This document shows, piece after piece, positions 55,342 through 64,000 of a stretch of DNA of 64,000 bases. A model generated the notes under the pieces. It saw only the letters and a program-made list of their open reading frames with translations. It had not been told where the DNA came from and searched no databases. Positions within the stretch are counted from its first letter, which is position 1. Every line of letters starts with the position of its first letter. The position numbers and the translations under genes were made by a program. The DNA is from Lysobacterales bacterium (lineage in GTDB: Bacteria; Pseudomonadota; Gammaproteobacteria; Xanthomonadales; Ahniellaceae): positions 62,001-126,000 of the forward strand of contig JADJCM010000002.1 in assembly GCA_016703225.1 (NCBI GenBank), in the 5' to 3' direction.

Positions 55342-56274
55342 ATGCAAAGACTGCTGATCGATACCGACCCAGGCGTGGACGACGCGCTCGCGTTGCTGAT
55401 GGCCTACACCCATCCGCGCGCGAAGGTCGAAGCGCTGACCATCACCGCCGGCAATGTCGGCATCGAACACACCCTGCGCAATGCCTTGAACCTCATCGAG
55501 CTGGTCGGTGCCGACACTCCAGTGTTCGCCGGTTGCGAGGCGCCGCTGGTGCGCCCCGCTGAGGACGCCGCCTTCGTGCATGGCCGCGATGGCTTCGGCG
55601 ATGTCGGACTCCCGGCGCCGGCGCGTGCTGCTGCCGGCGAACATGCGGCGCTGGCGATGGTGCGCCTGGCGCAGGCGTTCCCCGGCGAACTCGTGTTTGT
55701 CATGCTCGGACCGCTGAGCAACTTGGCGCTGGCGCTCAAGCTCGACCCCGGGCTGCCGCATCGCGTGCGGCGCCTGGTGGTGATGGGCGGGGCGGTCACT
55801 GGCCACGGCAACGTGTCGCGCGTGACCAGCGAGTTCAATTTCCACTTCGATCCGGAGGCGGCTGCCATCGTATTCGACGCCTGGCCGCAACTGGAGCTGG
55901 TCGATTGGGAGGCGACCCTGCGCCACGCCATCCCGTTCGCCGACATCAGCGCCTGGCTGGCATCCGGGTATGCGCATGCACGCTTCTACGACGCCATCTC
56001 GCGCAAAACGCGGGACTGGATGCAGGAGCAGCGCAAGCTCGCCAACTGGCATGCGGCGGATGCACTGGCGATGGCCGTGGCACTGGATGCCGATGCGGTT
56101 GAGCAGTGGGAAACCCGCGCAGTCCGGATCGAACTGGATGGCGCCCTGACCCGCGGCATGAGCGTGGTGGACTGGGCGCGACGCGGCGGCTGGCGCGAGC
56201 AAAGCCGCATTCTGATGCGCTATCAGCCCGGCCGGTTCGCGGAACTGATCCGATCAGCTCTGACATCGCCATGA
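55342..56274 (+). CDS. Inosine-uridine preferring nucleoside hydrolase
   Basis: A 310-residue hydrolase that splits nucleosides to base and ribose. LLIDTDPGVDDALALLMAY at the start is the calcium-binding DTDxGxDD motif; VFVMLGPLSNLALAL and VVMGGAVTGHGNVS follow, and AADALAMAVALD near residue 245 gives the last metal and ribose ligands. The position after recG is not diagnostic. Substrate range cannot be told from sequence. Confidence 0.92.
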   Translation: MQRLLIDTDPGVDDALALLMAYTHPRAKVEALTITAGNVGIEHTLRNALNLIELVGADTPVFAGCEAPLVRPAEDAAFVHGRDGFGDVGLPAPARAAAGEHAALAMVRLAQAFPGELVFVMLGPLSNLALALKLDPGLPHRVRRLVVMGGAVTGHGNVSRVTSEFNFHFDPEAAAIVFDAWPQLELVDWEATLRHAIPFADISAWLASGYAHARFYDAISRKTRDWMQEQRKLANWHAADALAMAVALDADAVEQWETRAVRIELDGALTRGMSVVDWARRGGWREQSRILMRYQPGRFAELIRSALTSP

Positions 56275-56320
56275 TTGAAAAGGGAAAAATGCAGAGGCCC
56301 GGCGCAATGCAAGTCTTGTA

Positions 56321-56349
56321 TTGCCAAGCGCGCCCGATCTGACTACGAT
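56321..56349 (+). promoter_or_regulatory. Predicted rpmE2 promoter
   Basis: TTGCCA (56321-56326), a 17-base spacer and TACGAT (56344-56349) give a good sigma-70 promoter. Transcription would start near 56356, about 24 bases before the rpmE2 ATG. Confidence 0.65.
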
Positions 56350-56379
56350 GCGCCTCTTTTTTGCGGCCGGTTCCTCGTC

Positions 56380-56625
56380 ATGAAAGCTGATATCCATCCC
56401 AAGTATCACGAAGTCGTGTTCCACGACGTCACCGCCGATTTCAAGTTCCTGACCCGTTCGACCATGTCGAGCAAGGACAAGACCACTTGGGAAGACGGCA
56501 AGGAATATCCGCTGGTCAAGCTCGAGCTTTCCTCGGCTTCGCATCCGTTCTACACGGGCAAGCACAAGATCGTCGACACCGGCGGTCGTCTCGAGAAGTT
56601 CCGCAAGCGCTACGCCAGCAAGTAA
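56380..56625 (+). CDS. rpmE2: 50S ribosomal protein L31, type B (zinc-independent)
   Basis: An 81-residue protein. MKADIHPKYHEVVFHDV, FLTRSTMSSKDKTTW and HPFYTGKHKIVDTGGRLEKF are the L31 blocks. It has no cysteines, so it is the zinc-free B form that replaces zinc-binding L31 under zinc limitation in many bacteria, where it is often Zur-controlled; no Zur site was searched for. It has its own promoter and terminator. Confidence 0.97.
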   Translation: MKADIHPKYHEVVFHDVTADFKFLTRSTMSSKDKTTWEDGKEYPLVKLELSSASHPFYTGKHKIVDTGGRLEKFRKRYASK

Positions 56626-56660
56626 TTCGTCCGGCGCAGGAACGCGCCGCACGGGGCAAG

Positions 56661-56698
56661 CAAACGCCGTGGCCGCAGGGTCGCGGCGTTTGTCTTTT
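56661..56698 (+). terminator. Rho-independent terminator after rpmE2
   Basis: Arms CAAACGCCG (56661-56669) and CGGCGTTTG (56684-56692) form a strong stem followed by TCTTTT. It lies 36 bases after the rpmE2 stop and separates it from gltA. Confidence 0.8.
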
Positions 56699-56749
56699 GG
56701 GGGTTTGCAAAAGCAGGTGGCGTGCGTCGGAATCGACAAACGCCCGTGC

Positions 56750-56755
56750 GATAAT
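56750..56755 (+). promoter_or_regulatory. Candidate gltA -10 element
   Basis: GATAAT lies 32 bases before the gltA start and closely fits the sigma-70 -10 consensus. The -35 position 17 bases upstream reads TCGGAA, a poor match, so activator dependence is possible. Confidence 0.45.
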
Positions 56756-56787
56756 GCCAAGCGAACAAACGAACGAAGGGGTGTCCA

Positions 56788-58080
<1,293 letters not shown>

Positions 58081-58110
58081 CCAGTCTTGCATTGATTCAG
58101 TCGGTGCAGT

Positions 58111-58719
58111 TCAAGGGCTCGCTTCGCGGGCCAGCAGGGCGAGCACGGCATTGAGCGACGCGCGCTGCATCGGCGCGTCGCTGGTGCGCGACATCGGGGC
58201 CTGGTGCAAGCCCAGGCGCGGCAGCAGGGTCAGGTCGATGGCGTTGTTGTCGGCGTCGAAAAGCAGCACCGGATACTCATCGCTCTCGTGGCGCGACCAG
58301 CGCAGCACGCGGTCGTCCTCATCGTAGGGTATACCTTGTTCATCGAGGAAGCGCGGCACCGCCGACGGGTCATCGTCGAACAGATGCAGGCAAACCGCGG
58401 AGTGCTGGTCTGCGGTCCCTTCCAATACTGCGCCGACGAGGCGTGGCTCGAAGCGCGCGAAGAAGCGCATCGCTTCGACCGCGACGCGGCGCAATTCTCG
58501 CAGGCGCTGCGGTTGCGAGTTCGATTGGAACAGGCGCTGATAGTCGCGCAGCGCTGCTTCGATTTCCCGGTTCGACGGCAGGTCGCGCTCGTCGCTGCTG
58601 GCGCTGCGCTCGGCCGCCTTGCGCTTGGCCAGACCATAGTCGCGGATGCCCTGCTCGGCCATGATGCGTGCCGCGTCATGGGCCAGTTGTGTCCGCAGGT
58701 CGATGTTGCGTTTGCCCAT
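58111..58719 (-). CDS. Conserved protein of unknown function
   Basis: A 202-residue cytoplasmic protein starting at ATG 58719. The N-terminus RTQLAHDAARIMAEQGIRDY followed by LAKRKAAER, and the later VGAVLEGTADQHSAVCLHLF, look like a family present in beta- and gammaproteobacteria, which I recall only as an unnamed hypothetical. The second block has a faint resemblance to nucleotidyltransferase strands, but no GS-D-D motif is seen. It ends 30 bases past gltA, convergent with it, and follows mrcA on its strand. Confidence 0.7.
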   Translation of the reverse strand: MGKRNIDLRTQLAHDAARIMAEQGIRDYGLAKRKAAERSASSDERDLPSNREIEAALRDYQRLFQSNSQPQRLRELRRVAVEAMRFFARFEPRLVGAVLEGTADQHSAVCLHLFDDDPSAVPRFLDEQGIPYDEDDRVLRWSRHESDEYPVLLFDADNNAIDLTLLPRLGLHQAPMSRTSDAPMQRASLNAVLALLAREASP

Positions 58720-58727
58720 GTCCCGCC

Positions 58728-61232
58728 TCAGAACAGATCGATTCCCTGTTGTTCCGCGTCCTGATTCTCGCCGCTGTTTTCGTCGACCACCGAGAGGCGC
58801 ATCAGGTCCTCGGTCTTGAAAAACTCGACGATGCCACCTTCGCCTCGTGTCGACAGCAGGTTGCCGGCGCCATCGATGGGTGCCGTGGTGATGCCATTGG
58901 GCACAATGAGTTCGAGTTGCGGCATGCCGTCCAGTGCCACGCGCATGAAGTCGATCCAGATCGGCAGTGCAGTCTGCGCCGCAAACTCGCGGTCGCCGAG
59001 CGAAGTGAAGTCGTCATGGCCCATCCACACCGTCGCCACCAGCGCGGGATTGAAGCCCGAGAACCAGGCATCGCGGTAGTTGTTGGTGGTGCCGGTCTTG
59101 CCGGCAAGGTCGTTGCGTCCGAGAACCATCGCGCCATGTCCGGTGCCGCGCTTGACGACATCGCGCAGTACGCTCGTAATGAGGAATGCATTGCGCTCGT
59201 CGATGACGCGCGGAGCCAGAGCTGCGTCCGCCGGCGGATGCGGTTCGGCGGCGGTTGCCGGTGGGGCCAGCGCCGTAGTGGTTTGGATTGGCGCCGCGCC
59301 CGCGAGCACGGCCGAAAGATCGTCGGCGGTGGCGGCCCCGGTCGTGTCGTCTGCTGCGGACTCGCGGGCGATGCACTGGCGACAGGCGCGCTTCGGCTTC
59401 GCGCTGAAGATCGCGTTGCCCAGATCGTCCTCGATGCGCTCCACGGCGTAGGTGTCGATGCCGTAGCCGCCGTTCGCGAACACCGAGTAGCCACGCGCCA
59501 AGGCCAGCGGTGGCAGCGATGAGGTGCCCAGCGCCAACGACAGATTCTGCGGCAGCGACTCGGGCGGGAACCCGAAGCGTTGCATGTACTCGCGCGCGAA
59601 GCCGACACCGATGGCGTCGAGCAGGCGTACCGACACCAGATTTCGCGACAGCACCATGGCTTCGCGCAGGCGCATCGGGCCATAGAACTTCTCGTTGTCG
59701 TTCTGCGGCTTCCAGACCCCGCCCTCGGCGGAAGGATCGGCAAAGGCCAGCGGTGCGTCGTTGACGATGGAGGCCGGGTTGAAGCCCCGTTCGAAGGCCG
59801 CCGCGTAGACGAATGGCTTGAAGCTGGATCCCGGTTGGCGGTTGCTCTGGGTCGCGCGGTTGAACTTCGACAGGGTGAAGCTGAAGCCGCCGGTGATCGC
59901 GCGAATGGCGCCGTCCTCGGGGTCGATCGCGGCCAGGGCGGCCTGGGCGCGCGGCAACTGCGACAGGCGCCAGTTGCCCTCGGCATCGCGGGCGATCCGA
60001 ACGAGGTCGCCAGGTACAAGCGCTTGGGTCACGGACTTGGGCCTGGGTCCCAGGACGCCATCGGCATTGCGCTTGCGCGCCCAATCAACCGCAGCGAGGT
60101 CGAGCACGGCAGTCTGGCCGTCGGCGAGCAAGAGCGAGGCGCTTGCTGCGTCGCTGTCGACGACCAGGGCGGGCACCAGTCCAGACACCGTCCGGTAAGC
60201 GGCAACTGCGGCGCGACGGGCCTCGACTGACGGCAAGACCGCCAGGTCAAGCTGCGCCTCCGGGCCGCGGAAACCCTTGCGCTGGTCGAACGCCAACAGG
60301 CGATCGCGGACTGCGGCGTTGGCCGCTTCCTGCAATCGTGAATCGATGCTGGTGATGGCGCGGTAACCGTTCTCGAGGGCGTCAGCGCCGATGCGCTCGA
60401 TCACCTCCACGCGCACCATCTCCGCGAGATAGGGGGCGTCGAGCTCAATCGCTGGCTCATGCGGAAACGCGACGCTTGGCCGCTCCTGCGCCACGAGCAT
60501 CTGTTCACGATTGATCGAGCCGATCTCGGCCATGCGTTCGAGCACGTAATTGCGGCGGACGAGTGCTCGATCGGGGTTGGTCAGCGGATTGCCGCTGGAA
60601 GGGAACTTTGGGATCGAGGCCAGCATGGCGGCTTCCGCCAGGTCCAGTTCGGACAGCTTCTTCCCGTAGTAGAACTCGGCTGCTGCAGCCACGCCGTAAG
60701 AGCGATAGCCGAAGAAGATTTTGTTGAGGTAGAGCTCGAGGATCTCGTCCTTGCTGAGCTCGCGTTCCAGTCGCAGTGCCAGGAAGATCTCCGCGAACTT
60801 TCGGGTCAACGAGTATTCGTTGCTCAGGAAGAAGTTGCGTGCGACCTGCTGGGTGATGGTGCTGCCACCGGGCACGCGGCGGTCGTCGGTGGTCGCCAGC
60901 AGCCAGACCGCACGGGCGATGCCGCGCCAGTCGATGCCCGGATGCTCGTAGAAGCGCGCGTCCTCGATCGCCAGGAAGGCATTGCGCACCATTGGCGGCA
61001 CTTCGCTGATGTCGACCGGCGTACGCTTGGTCTCGCCGAACATGGCGATCAACTTGCCATCCCGCGAATAGACCCGCAGCGGCACCTGCATGCGTACGTC
61101 GCGGATCTCTTGGGCTGTGGGCAGGCGCGGTTCAATCAGCCAGTAGGCCACGGCGAGCGTCGCCACCGCCAGCACAAACCCGGTCAGGCCGAGGATCAAC
61201 GACCACTTCAACAGCCTTCGAATGAGGCGCAT
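58728..61232 (-). CDS. mrcA: Penicillin-binding protein 1A
   Basis: An 834-residue bifunctional peptidoglycan synthase. A membrane anchor lies at about residues 12-34. Glycosyltransferase motifs: AIEDARFYEHPGIDWRGI (catalytic Glu near 88) and GGSTITQQVARNFFL. Transpeptidase motifs: SSFK (QPGSSFKPFV near 465), SRN (LSRNLVSVR near 527) and KTGTTNNYRDAWF near 718. An OB-like insert lies between. The start is ATG 61232; a GTG one codon upstream also fits. It is divergent from pilM, the common arrangement in gammaproteobacteria. Confidence 0.97.
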   Translation of the reverse strand: MRLIRRLLKWSLILGLTGFVLAVATLAVAYWLIEPRLPTAQEIRDVRMQVPLRVYSRDGKLIAMFGETKRTPVDISEVPPMVRNAFLAIEDARFYEHPGIDWRGIARAVWLLATTDDRRVPGGSTITQQVARNFFLSNEYSLTRKFAEIFLALRLERELSKDEILELYLNKIFFGYRSYGVAAAAEFYYGKKLSELDLAEAAMLASIPKFPSSGNPLTNPDRALVRRNYVLERMAEIGSINREQMLVAQERPSVAFPHEPAIELDAPYLAEMVRVEVIERIGADALENGYRAITSIDSRLQEAANAAVRDRLLAFDQRKGFRGPEAQLDLAVLPSVEARRAAVAAYRTVSGLVPALVVDSDAASASLLLADGQTAVLDLAAVDWARKRNADGVLGPRPKSVTQALVPGDLVRIARDAEGNWRLSQLPRAQAALAAIDPEDGAIRAITGGFSFTLSKFNRATQSNRQPGSSFKPFVYAAAFERGFNPASIVNDAPLAFADPSAEGGVWKPQNDNEKFYGPMRLREAMVLSRNLVSVRLLDAIGVGFAREYMQRFGFPPESLPQNLSLALGTSSLPPLALARGYSVFANGGYGIDTYAVERIEDDLGNAIFSAKPKRACRQCIARESAADDTTGAATADDLSAVLAGAAPIQTTTALAPPATAAEPHPPADAALAPRVIDERNAFLITSVLRDVVKRGTGHGAMVLGRNDLAGKTGTTNNYRDAWFSGFNPALVATVWMGHDDFTSLGDREFAAQTALPIWIDFMRVALDGMPQLELIVPNGITTAPIDGAGNLLSTRGEGGIVEFFKTEDLMRLSVVDENSGENQDAEQQGIDLF

Positions 61233-61347
61233 CACAGTTCCGGGCCCGCGCGCGTGGGAAAAAGAACGCCAGTATAGGGGGCATTGCCAAGAAAACGGCC
61301 GCGGAGTAGCGTCAAGTCGACGTTTTGGGGCCGGAATTCGGGGACTG

Positions 61348-61376
61348 TTGCCAGATGGTTAAGATTGGGATTTAAT
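61348..61376 (+). promoter_or_regulatory. Predicted pilM operon promoter
   Basis: TTGCCA (61348-61353), a 17-base spacer and TTTAAT (61371-61376) form a sigma-70-type promoter in the AT-richer stretch between mrcA and pilM. Transcription would start near 61383, about 43 bases before the pilM GTG. Confidence 0.65.
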
Positions 61377-61425
61377 GTAGGTACGCATGAACCGCTCGTA
61401 AGAGCCCGTGGCAAGGGGAAAAAGT

Positions 61426-62484
61426 GTGGGACTTTTCAGCGCAAGTACACCTCCTCTGATCGGCGTGGACATCAGCTCCACAGCGGTGAAGCTGTTGCAA
61501 TTGTCACAGGCTGGTGGCCGTTACAAGGTTGAGCACTACGCCGTGGAACCGTTGCCGCCCAATGCCGTCGTCGAGAAGAACATCGTCGAGGTCGAGGCCG
61601 TGGGCGAGGCAATCAAGCGCGCGTTCGCGCGCAGCGGCGCCCGCACCAAGTTCGCGGCGGCGTCGGTGGCGGGCTCGGCGGTGATCACCAAGATCATCCC
61701 GATGCAGGCGGATCTGTCCGAAGACGATCTGGAAGGGCAGATCATGGCCGAGGCGCAGCAGTACATCCCGTATCCGCTGGAGGAAGTCAGCCTGGATTTC
61801 GAGGTCGTCGGGCCGGTCAAGGACAATCCCGAGTTGATGAATGTCCTGCTTGCCGCGTCGCGCACCGAAAATGTGGACGTGCGCGTGGCGGCGCTGGATG
61901 TGGGCGGCTTGGCGGCCAAGGTCGTGGACGTCGAGGCCTTCGCCATGGAGAACGCCTACAAGCTTCTCGCCGACCAGCTGAGTGTACCGAAGGATGCGAC
62001 CGTTGCCGTGGTTGATATCGGCGCGACCATGACCACGCTGTCGGTGCTCAAGAACCAGCGCACCATCTACACCCGCGAGCAGGTGTTCGGAGGCAAGCAG
62101 CTCACCGACGAAGTGATGCGGCGCTATGGCTTGTCTTACGAGGAAGCCGGCATGGCCAAGCGCCAGGGTGGCCTCCCGGAGAGCTACGAAATCGAGGTGC
62201 TGGAGCCATTCAAGGAGGCGATGGTCCAACAGATCAGTCGCCTGCTGCAGTTCTTTTTCGCCGGCACCGAATTCAGCAAGGTCGACCAGGTGGTGTTGGC
62301 CGGTGGCTGCGCCTCGATTGCCGGCGTCGCCGAGATGGTCGAGGAACAGATTGGTGTACCGACCATCGTGGCCAATCCGCTTGCGGGCATGACGCTGTCG
62401 AACCGGGTCCAGGCGCAGACGCTTGCCCAGGATGCGCCAGCCCTGATGATCGCATGCGGTCTCGCCCTGAGGAGCTTCGACTGA
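61426..62484 (+). CDS. pilM: Type IV pilus assembly protein PilM
   Basis: A 352-residue actin-like ATP-binding protein of the inner-membrane pilus platform. The GTG at 61426 is chosen: AAGGGG lies seven bases upstream and GLFSASTPPLIGVDISSTAV is the typical N-terminus, whose GLFS part binds PilN. VVDIGATMTTLSVL near residue 190 and VLAGGCASIAG near 285 are the nucleotide-binding loops. Its stop overlaps the pilN ATG as TGATG. Confidence 0.96.
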   Translation: MGLFSASTPPLIGVDISSTAVKLLQLSQAGGRYKVEHYAVEPLPPNAVVEKNIVEVEAVGEAIKRAFARSGARTKFAAASVAGSAVITKIIPMQADLSEDDLEGQIMAEAQQYIPYPLEEVSLDFEVVGPVKDNPELMNVLLAASRTENVDVRVAALDVGGLAAKVVDVEAFAMENAYKLLADQLSVPKDATVAVVDIGATMTTLSVLKNQRTIYTREQVFGGKQLTDEVMRRYGLSYEEAGMAKRQGGLPESYEIEVLEPFKEAMVQQISRLLQFFFAGTEFSKVDQVVLAGGCASIAGVAEMVEEQIGVPTIVANPLAGMTLSNRVQAQTLAQDAPALMIACGLALRSFD

Positions 62485-63113
62485 TGGCCAAGATCAACCT
62501 ATTGCCGTGGCGCGCGGAGCGACGCAAGGCGCGCGAACGCGAGTTCCAGACCATGCTCGGGGGCGCCCTGCTGATGGGCGCGCTCGCGGTGGGGGCTGCG
62601 ATTTTCCATTGGGGTGGCCTGCACGAGGACCAGGCTGTGCGCAATCAGTTGCTCGAGCGAGAGATCACCGCGCTTGACGCCAAGATCAAGGAAATCGATG
62701 CCTTGCAGCAGACGCGGGAACAGCTGCTGCAGCGCAAGCGCATCATCGAACAGCTGCAGTCCAGCCGGACGCAGATGGTGCACATGTTCGATGAACTGGT
62801 TCGGACGCTTCCGGACGGAGTGCGCCTGACATCGTTGAAGCAGAGCGCTGACTCGCTGGAGATCGGCGGAATGGCGCAGTCGAATGCGAGAGTATCGGCG
62901 TATATGCGGAACATGGAGAAGGCCGGTTGGATCCGCAATCCAGACCTCAAGATTGTCGAGGCCACCACGCCCGACAAGTCAGCGCGCTACCGGTTCTCGC
63001 TCACGGCCAATCTGCGCAAGTCTGAAGACGAGAAGGTCGAAGGACAAGGCGCCGACGCAGAGACCGGAGATCCTGGAGCCGCCGCCACTGCATCGGACGG
63101 AGGCGTGCCATGA
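62484..63113 (+). CDS. pilN: Type IV pilus assembly protein PilN
   Basis: A 209-residue inner-membrane protein. AKINLLPWRAERR at the start is the cytoplasmic motif that grips PilM. A membrane helix covers about residues 25-43, a coiled coil about 50-100 and a ferredoxin-like periplasmic domain about 105-185. The C-terminal 25 residues are acidic and variable. It overlaps pilM by one base and pilO by four. Confidence 0.95.
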   Translation: MAKINLLPWRAERRKAREREFQTMLGGALLMGALAVGAAIFHWGGLHEDQAVRNQLLEREITALDAKIKEIDALQQTREQLLQRKRIIEQLQSSRTQMVHMFDELVRTLPDGVRLTSLKQSADSLEIGGMAQSNARVSAYMRNMEKAGWIRNPDLKIVEATTPDKSARYRFSLTANLRKSEDEKVEGQGADAETGDPGAAATASDGGVP

Positions 63114-63814
63114 AGCTGTCTGACATCAACAATCTCGACGCCAAGAACTATGGGTCTTGGCCGCTGCCGATCAAGTTCCTGGCCGCATTCCTGTTGTTTG
63201 CAGTCGTCGTCGCCGCCGGCATCTTCATGAAGATCAAGCCTGCCAACGACGAGTTGGAAGTGCTGCGGGCCAAGGAACTGGAGTTGGTCTCGGTCTTTAC
63301 CGAGAAGCAGGGCAAAGTCGTCAATCTCGAGGAGTACAAGAAGCAACTTGAGGAGATGAGGGAGCTGTTGCGCCAGATGATCCGTCAATTGCCCAGTAAG
63401 ACCGAGATGCCGGACCTCCTGATCGACGTATCCCAGACCGCACTTTCCTCCGGAATCGACAACGAATTGTTCGAGCCGGGTCCGGAGGTCGCCAAGGAGT
63501 TCTACGCCGAGAAGCCGATTACCTTGCGCATGAAGGGTACCTACCACCAGTTTGGAGCGTTTGTCAGTGGTGTGGCGTCGCTGCCGCGGGTCGTCATTCT
63601 GACCATGCACGATGTTTCGCTCACACCGGTGGACAAGGCGGCAACGGCGCCGGGCGGCAAGGCGGGGGCGGCGTCCTCCAGCTCCGGTTCTCTGGTGCTG
63701 GAGGGTACGGTCAAAACTTATCGTTACCTGGACGAAGACGAGCTTTCTGCTGTGTCGGCAGAGACGACCTCCGCGGGTGCTGGGGCGGCAACCTCAGCCC
63801 GTCCGGCGCAGTGA
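63110..63814 (+). CDS. pilO: Type IV pilus assembly protein PilO
   Basis: A 234-residue inner-membrane protein. DINNLDAKNYGSWPLPIKF precedes a membrane helix at about residues 22-42. A coiled coil (about 45-100) and a ferredoxin-like domain (about 105-215) with ITLRMKGTYHQFGAFVSGVA follow. PilO dimerises with PilN below the secretin. It overlaps pilN by four bases (ATGA) and ends 10 bases before pilP. Confidence 0.95.
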   Translation: MKLSDINNLDAKNYGSWPLPIKFLAAFLLFAVVVAAGIFMKIKPANDELEVLRAKELELVSVFTEKQGKVVNLEEYKKQLEEMRELLRQMIRQLPSKTEMPDLLIDVSQTALSSGIDNELFEPGPEVAKEFYAEKPITLRMKGTYHQFGAFVSGVASLPRVVILTMHDVSLTPVDKAATAPGGKAGAASSSSGSLVLEGTVKTYRYLDEDELSAVSAETTSAGAGAATSARPAQ

Positions 63815-63824
63815 GGAGGGCACC

Positions 63825-64000
63825 ATGAGGATGCACAACATGCGACTGGAAACCTCCGTTCCTGCAATCGCTCTCGGATTATCGCTGTTGCTCGGCGGTT
63901 GCGCCAAGGGTACCCGTGATCTCGAGGAACAGCTCTACGAGATCCGTTCTCGTCAAGGGGCACCGGTTGAGCCGCTACCGGCAATGCGTGAATTTCCCCC
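63825..64000 (+). CDS. pilP: Type IV pilus lipoprotein PilP (3' part beyond the window)
   Basis: The first 58 codons of a protein opening MRMHNMRLETSVPAIALGLS and continuing LLLGGCAKGTRDLEEQLYEI. The lipobox LLGGC places Cys at residue 30, so it is a lipoprotein. GAGGAGGG lies just upstream. Order after pilO and the D-x-E-x-x-Y-E pattern fit PilP, which joins PilNO to the PilQ secretin. The rest is outside the window. Confidence 0.92.
   Translation, partial: MRMHNMRLETSVPAIALGLSLLLGGCAKGTRDLEEQLYEIRSRQGAPVEPLPAMREFP

Overview
The window is a 64 kb piece of a high-G+C gammaproteobacterial chromosome, most likely from the Xanthomonadales/Lysobacterales (Rhodanobacteraceae-like). The inference rests on gene content and order: an rpiA / 5-formyl-THF cyclo-ligase / 6S RNA / zapA / TIGR02449 / ygfB / pepP block, a ponA(mrcA) gene divergent from pilMNOP, a yicC-gmk-rpoZ-spoT-ridA-recG run divergent from rph-rdgB-hemW, type II citrate synthase, YcgL, and an exported protein with an F-x-D-G-F-E tail. 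No rRNA, tRNA, CRISPR array, transposase or phage gene was seen.

Layout. 0-3 kb: envelope genes (truncated TraB/GumN, solitary ExbD, small beta-barrel, YcgL, DUF4124-like protein). 3-9 kb: aceE, then a RelA/SpoT-domain alarmone synthetase with a broken N-terminal frame and a small partner gene, DUF924, a vapBC pair, and a double cyclic-nucleotide-binding/rhodanese fusion. 9-18 kb: a short tandem-repeat cluster, then the conserved rpiA-to-pepP block, interrupted by a 1539-aa propeller/PAS/GGDEF/EAL sensor. 18.4-20.9 kb: a lower-G+C accessory cassette (secreted metzincin protease and a protein with an IPTL-CTERM-like tail) bracketed by pepP and a degenerate copy of the pepP 3' end, followed by an orphan antitoxin and a palindromic repeat. 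20.9-30 kb: pepQ, PilZ + DUF1631, btuB with a cobalamin riboswitch, a zinc-ribbon protein, an SGNH hydrolase and engB/yihA. 30-33.5 kb: an SPFH/zinc-ribbon/small-membrane-protein operon. 33.8-37.8 kb: an accessory island with a tightly coupled AAA ATPase plus possible nuclease, higBA, a higB remnant with an intact second higA, and a Phd/PIN pair. 37.8-50 kb: hslVU, TauE/SafE permease, xerC, an M14 carboxypeptidase, glnE, hemW, rdgB, rph. 48.7-58 kb: yicC, gmk, rpoZ, spoT, ridA, recG, nucleoside hydrolase, rpmE2, gltA. 58-64 kb: an unknown gene, mrcA, and the start of the type IV pilus operon pilMNO(P).

The core of the window is housekeeping: central carbon metabolism (aceE, gltA, rpiA), stringent response (spoT, rpoZ and a second synthetase), proteolysis (hslVU, pepP, pepQ), nucleotide hygiene (rdgB, gmk, nucleoside hydrolase) and the envelope/pilus. 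The best candidates for undescribed biology are the ATPase/possible-nuclease pair at 33.8-35.5 kb, the frame-interrupted alarmone synthetase with its small partner at 5.75-6.73 kb, and the protease cassette behind pepP with its poly-C tract at the signal peptide.
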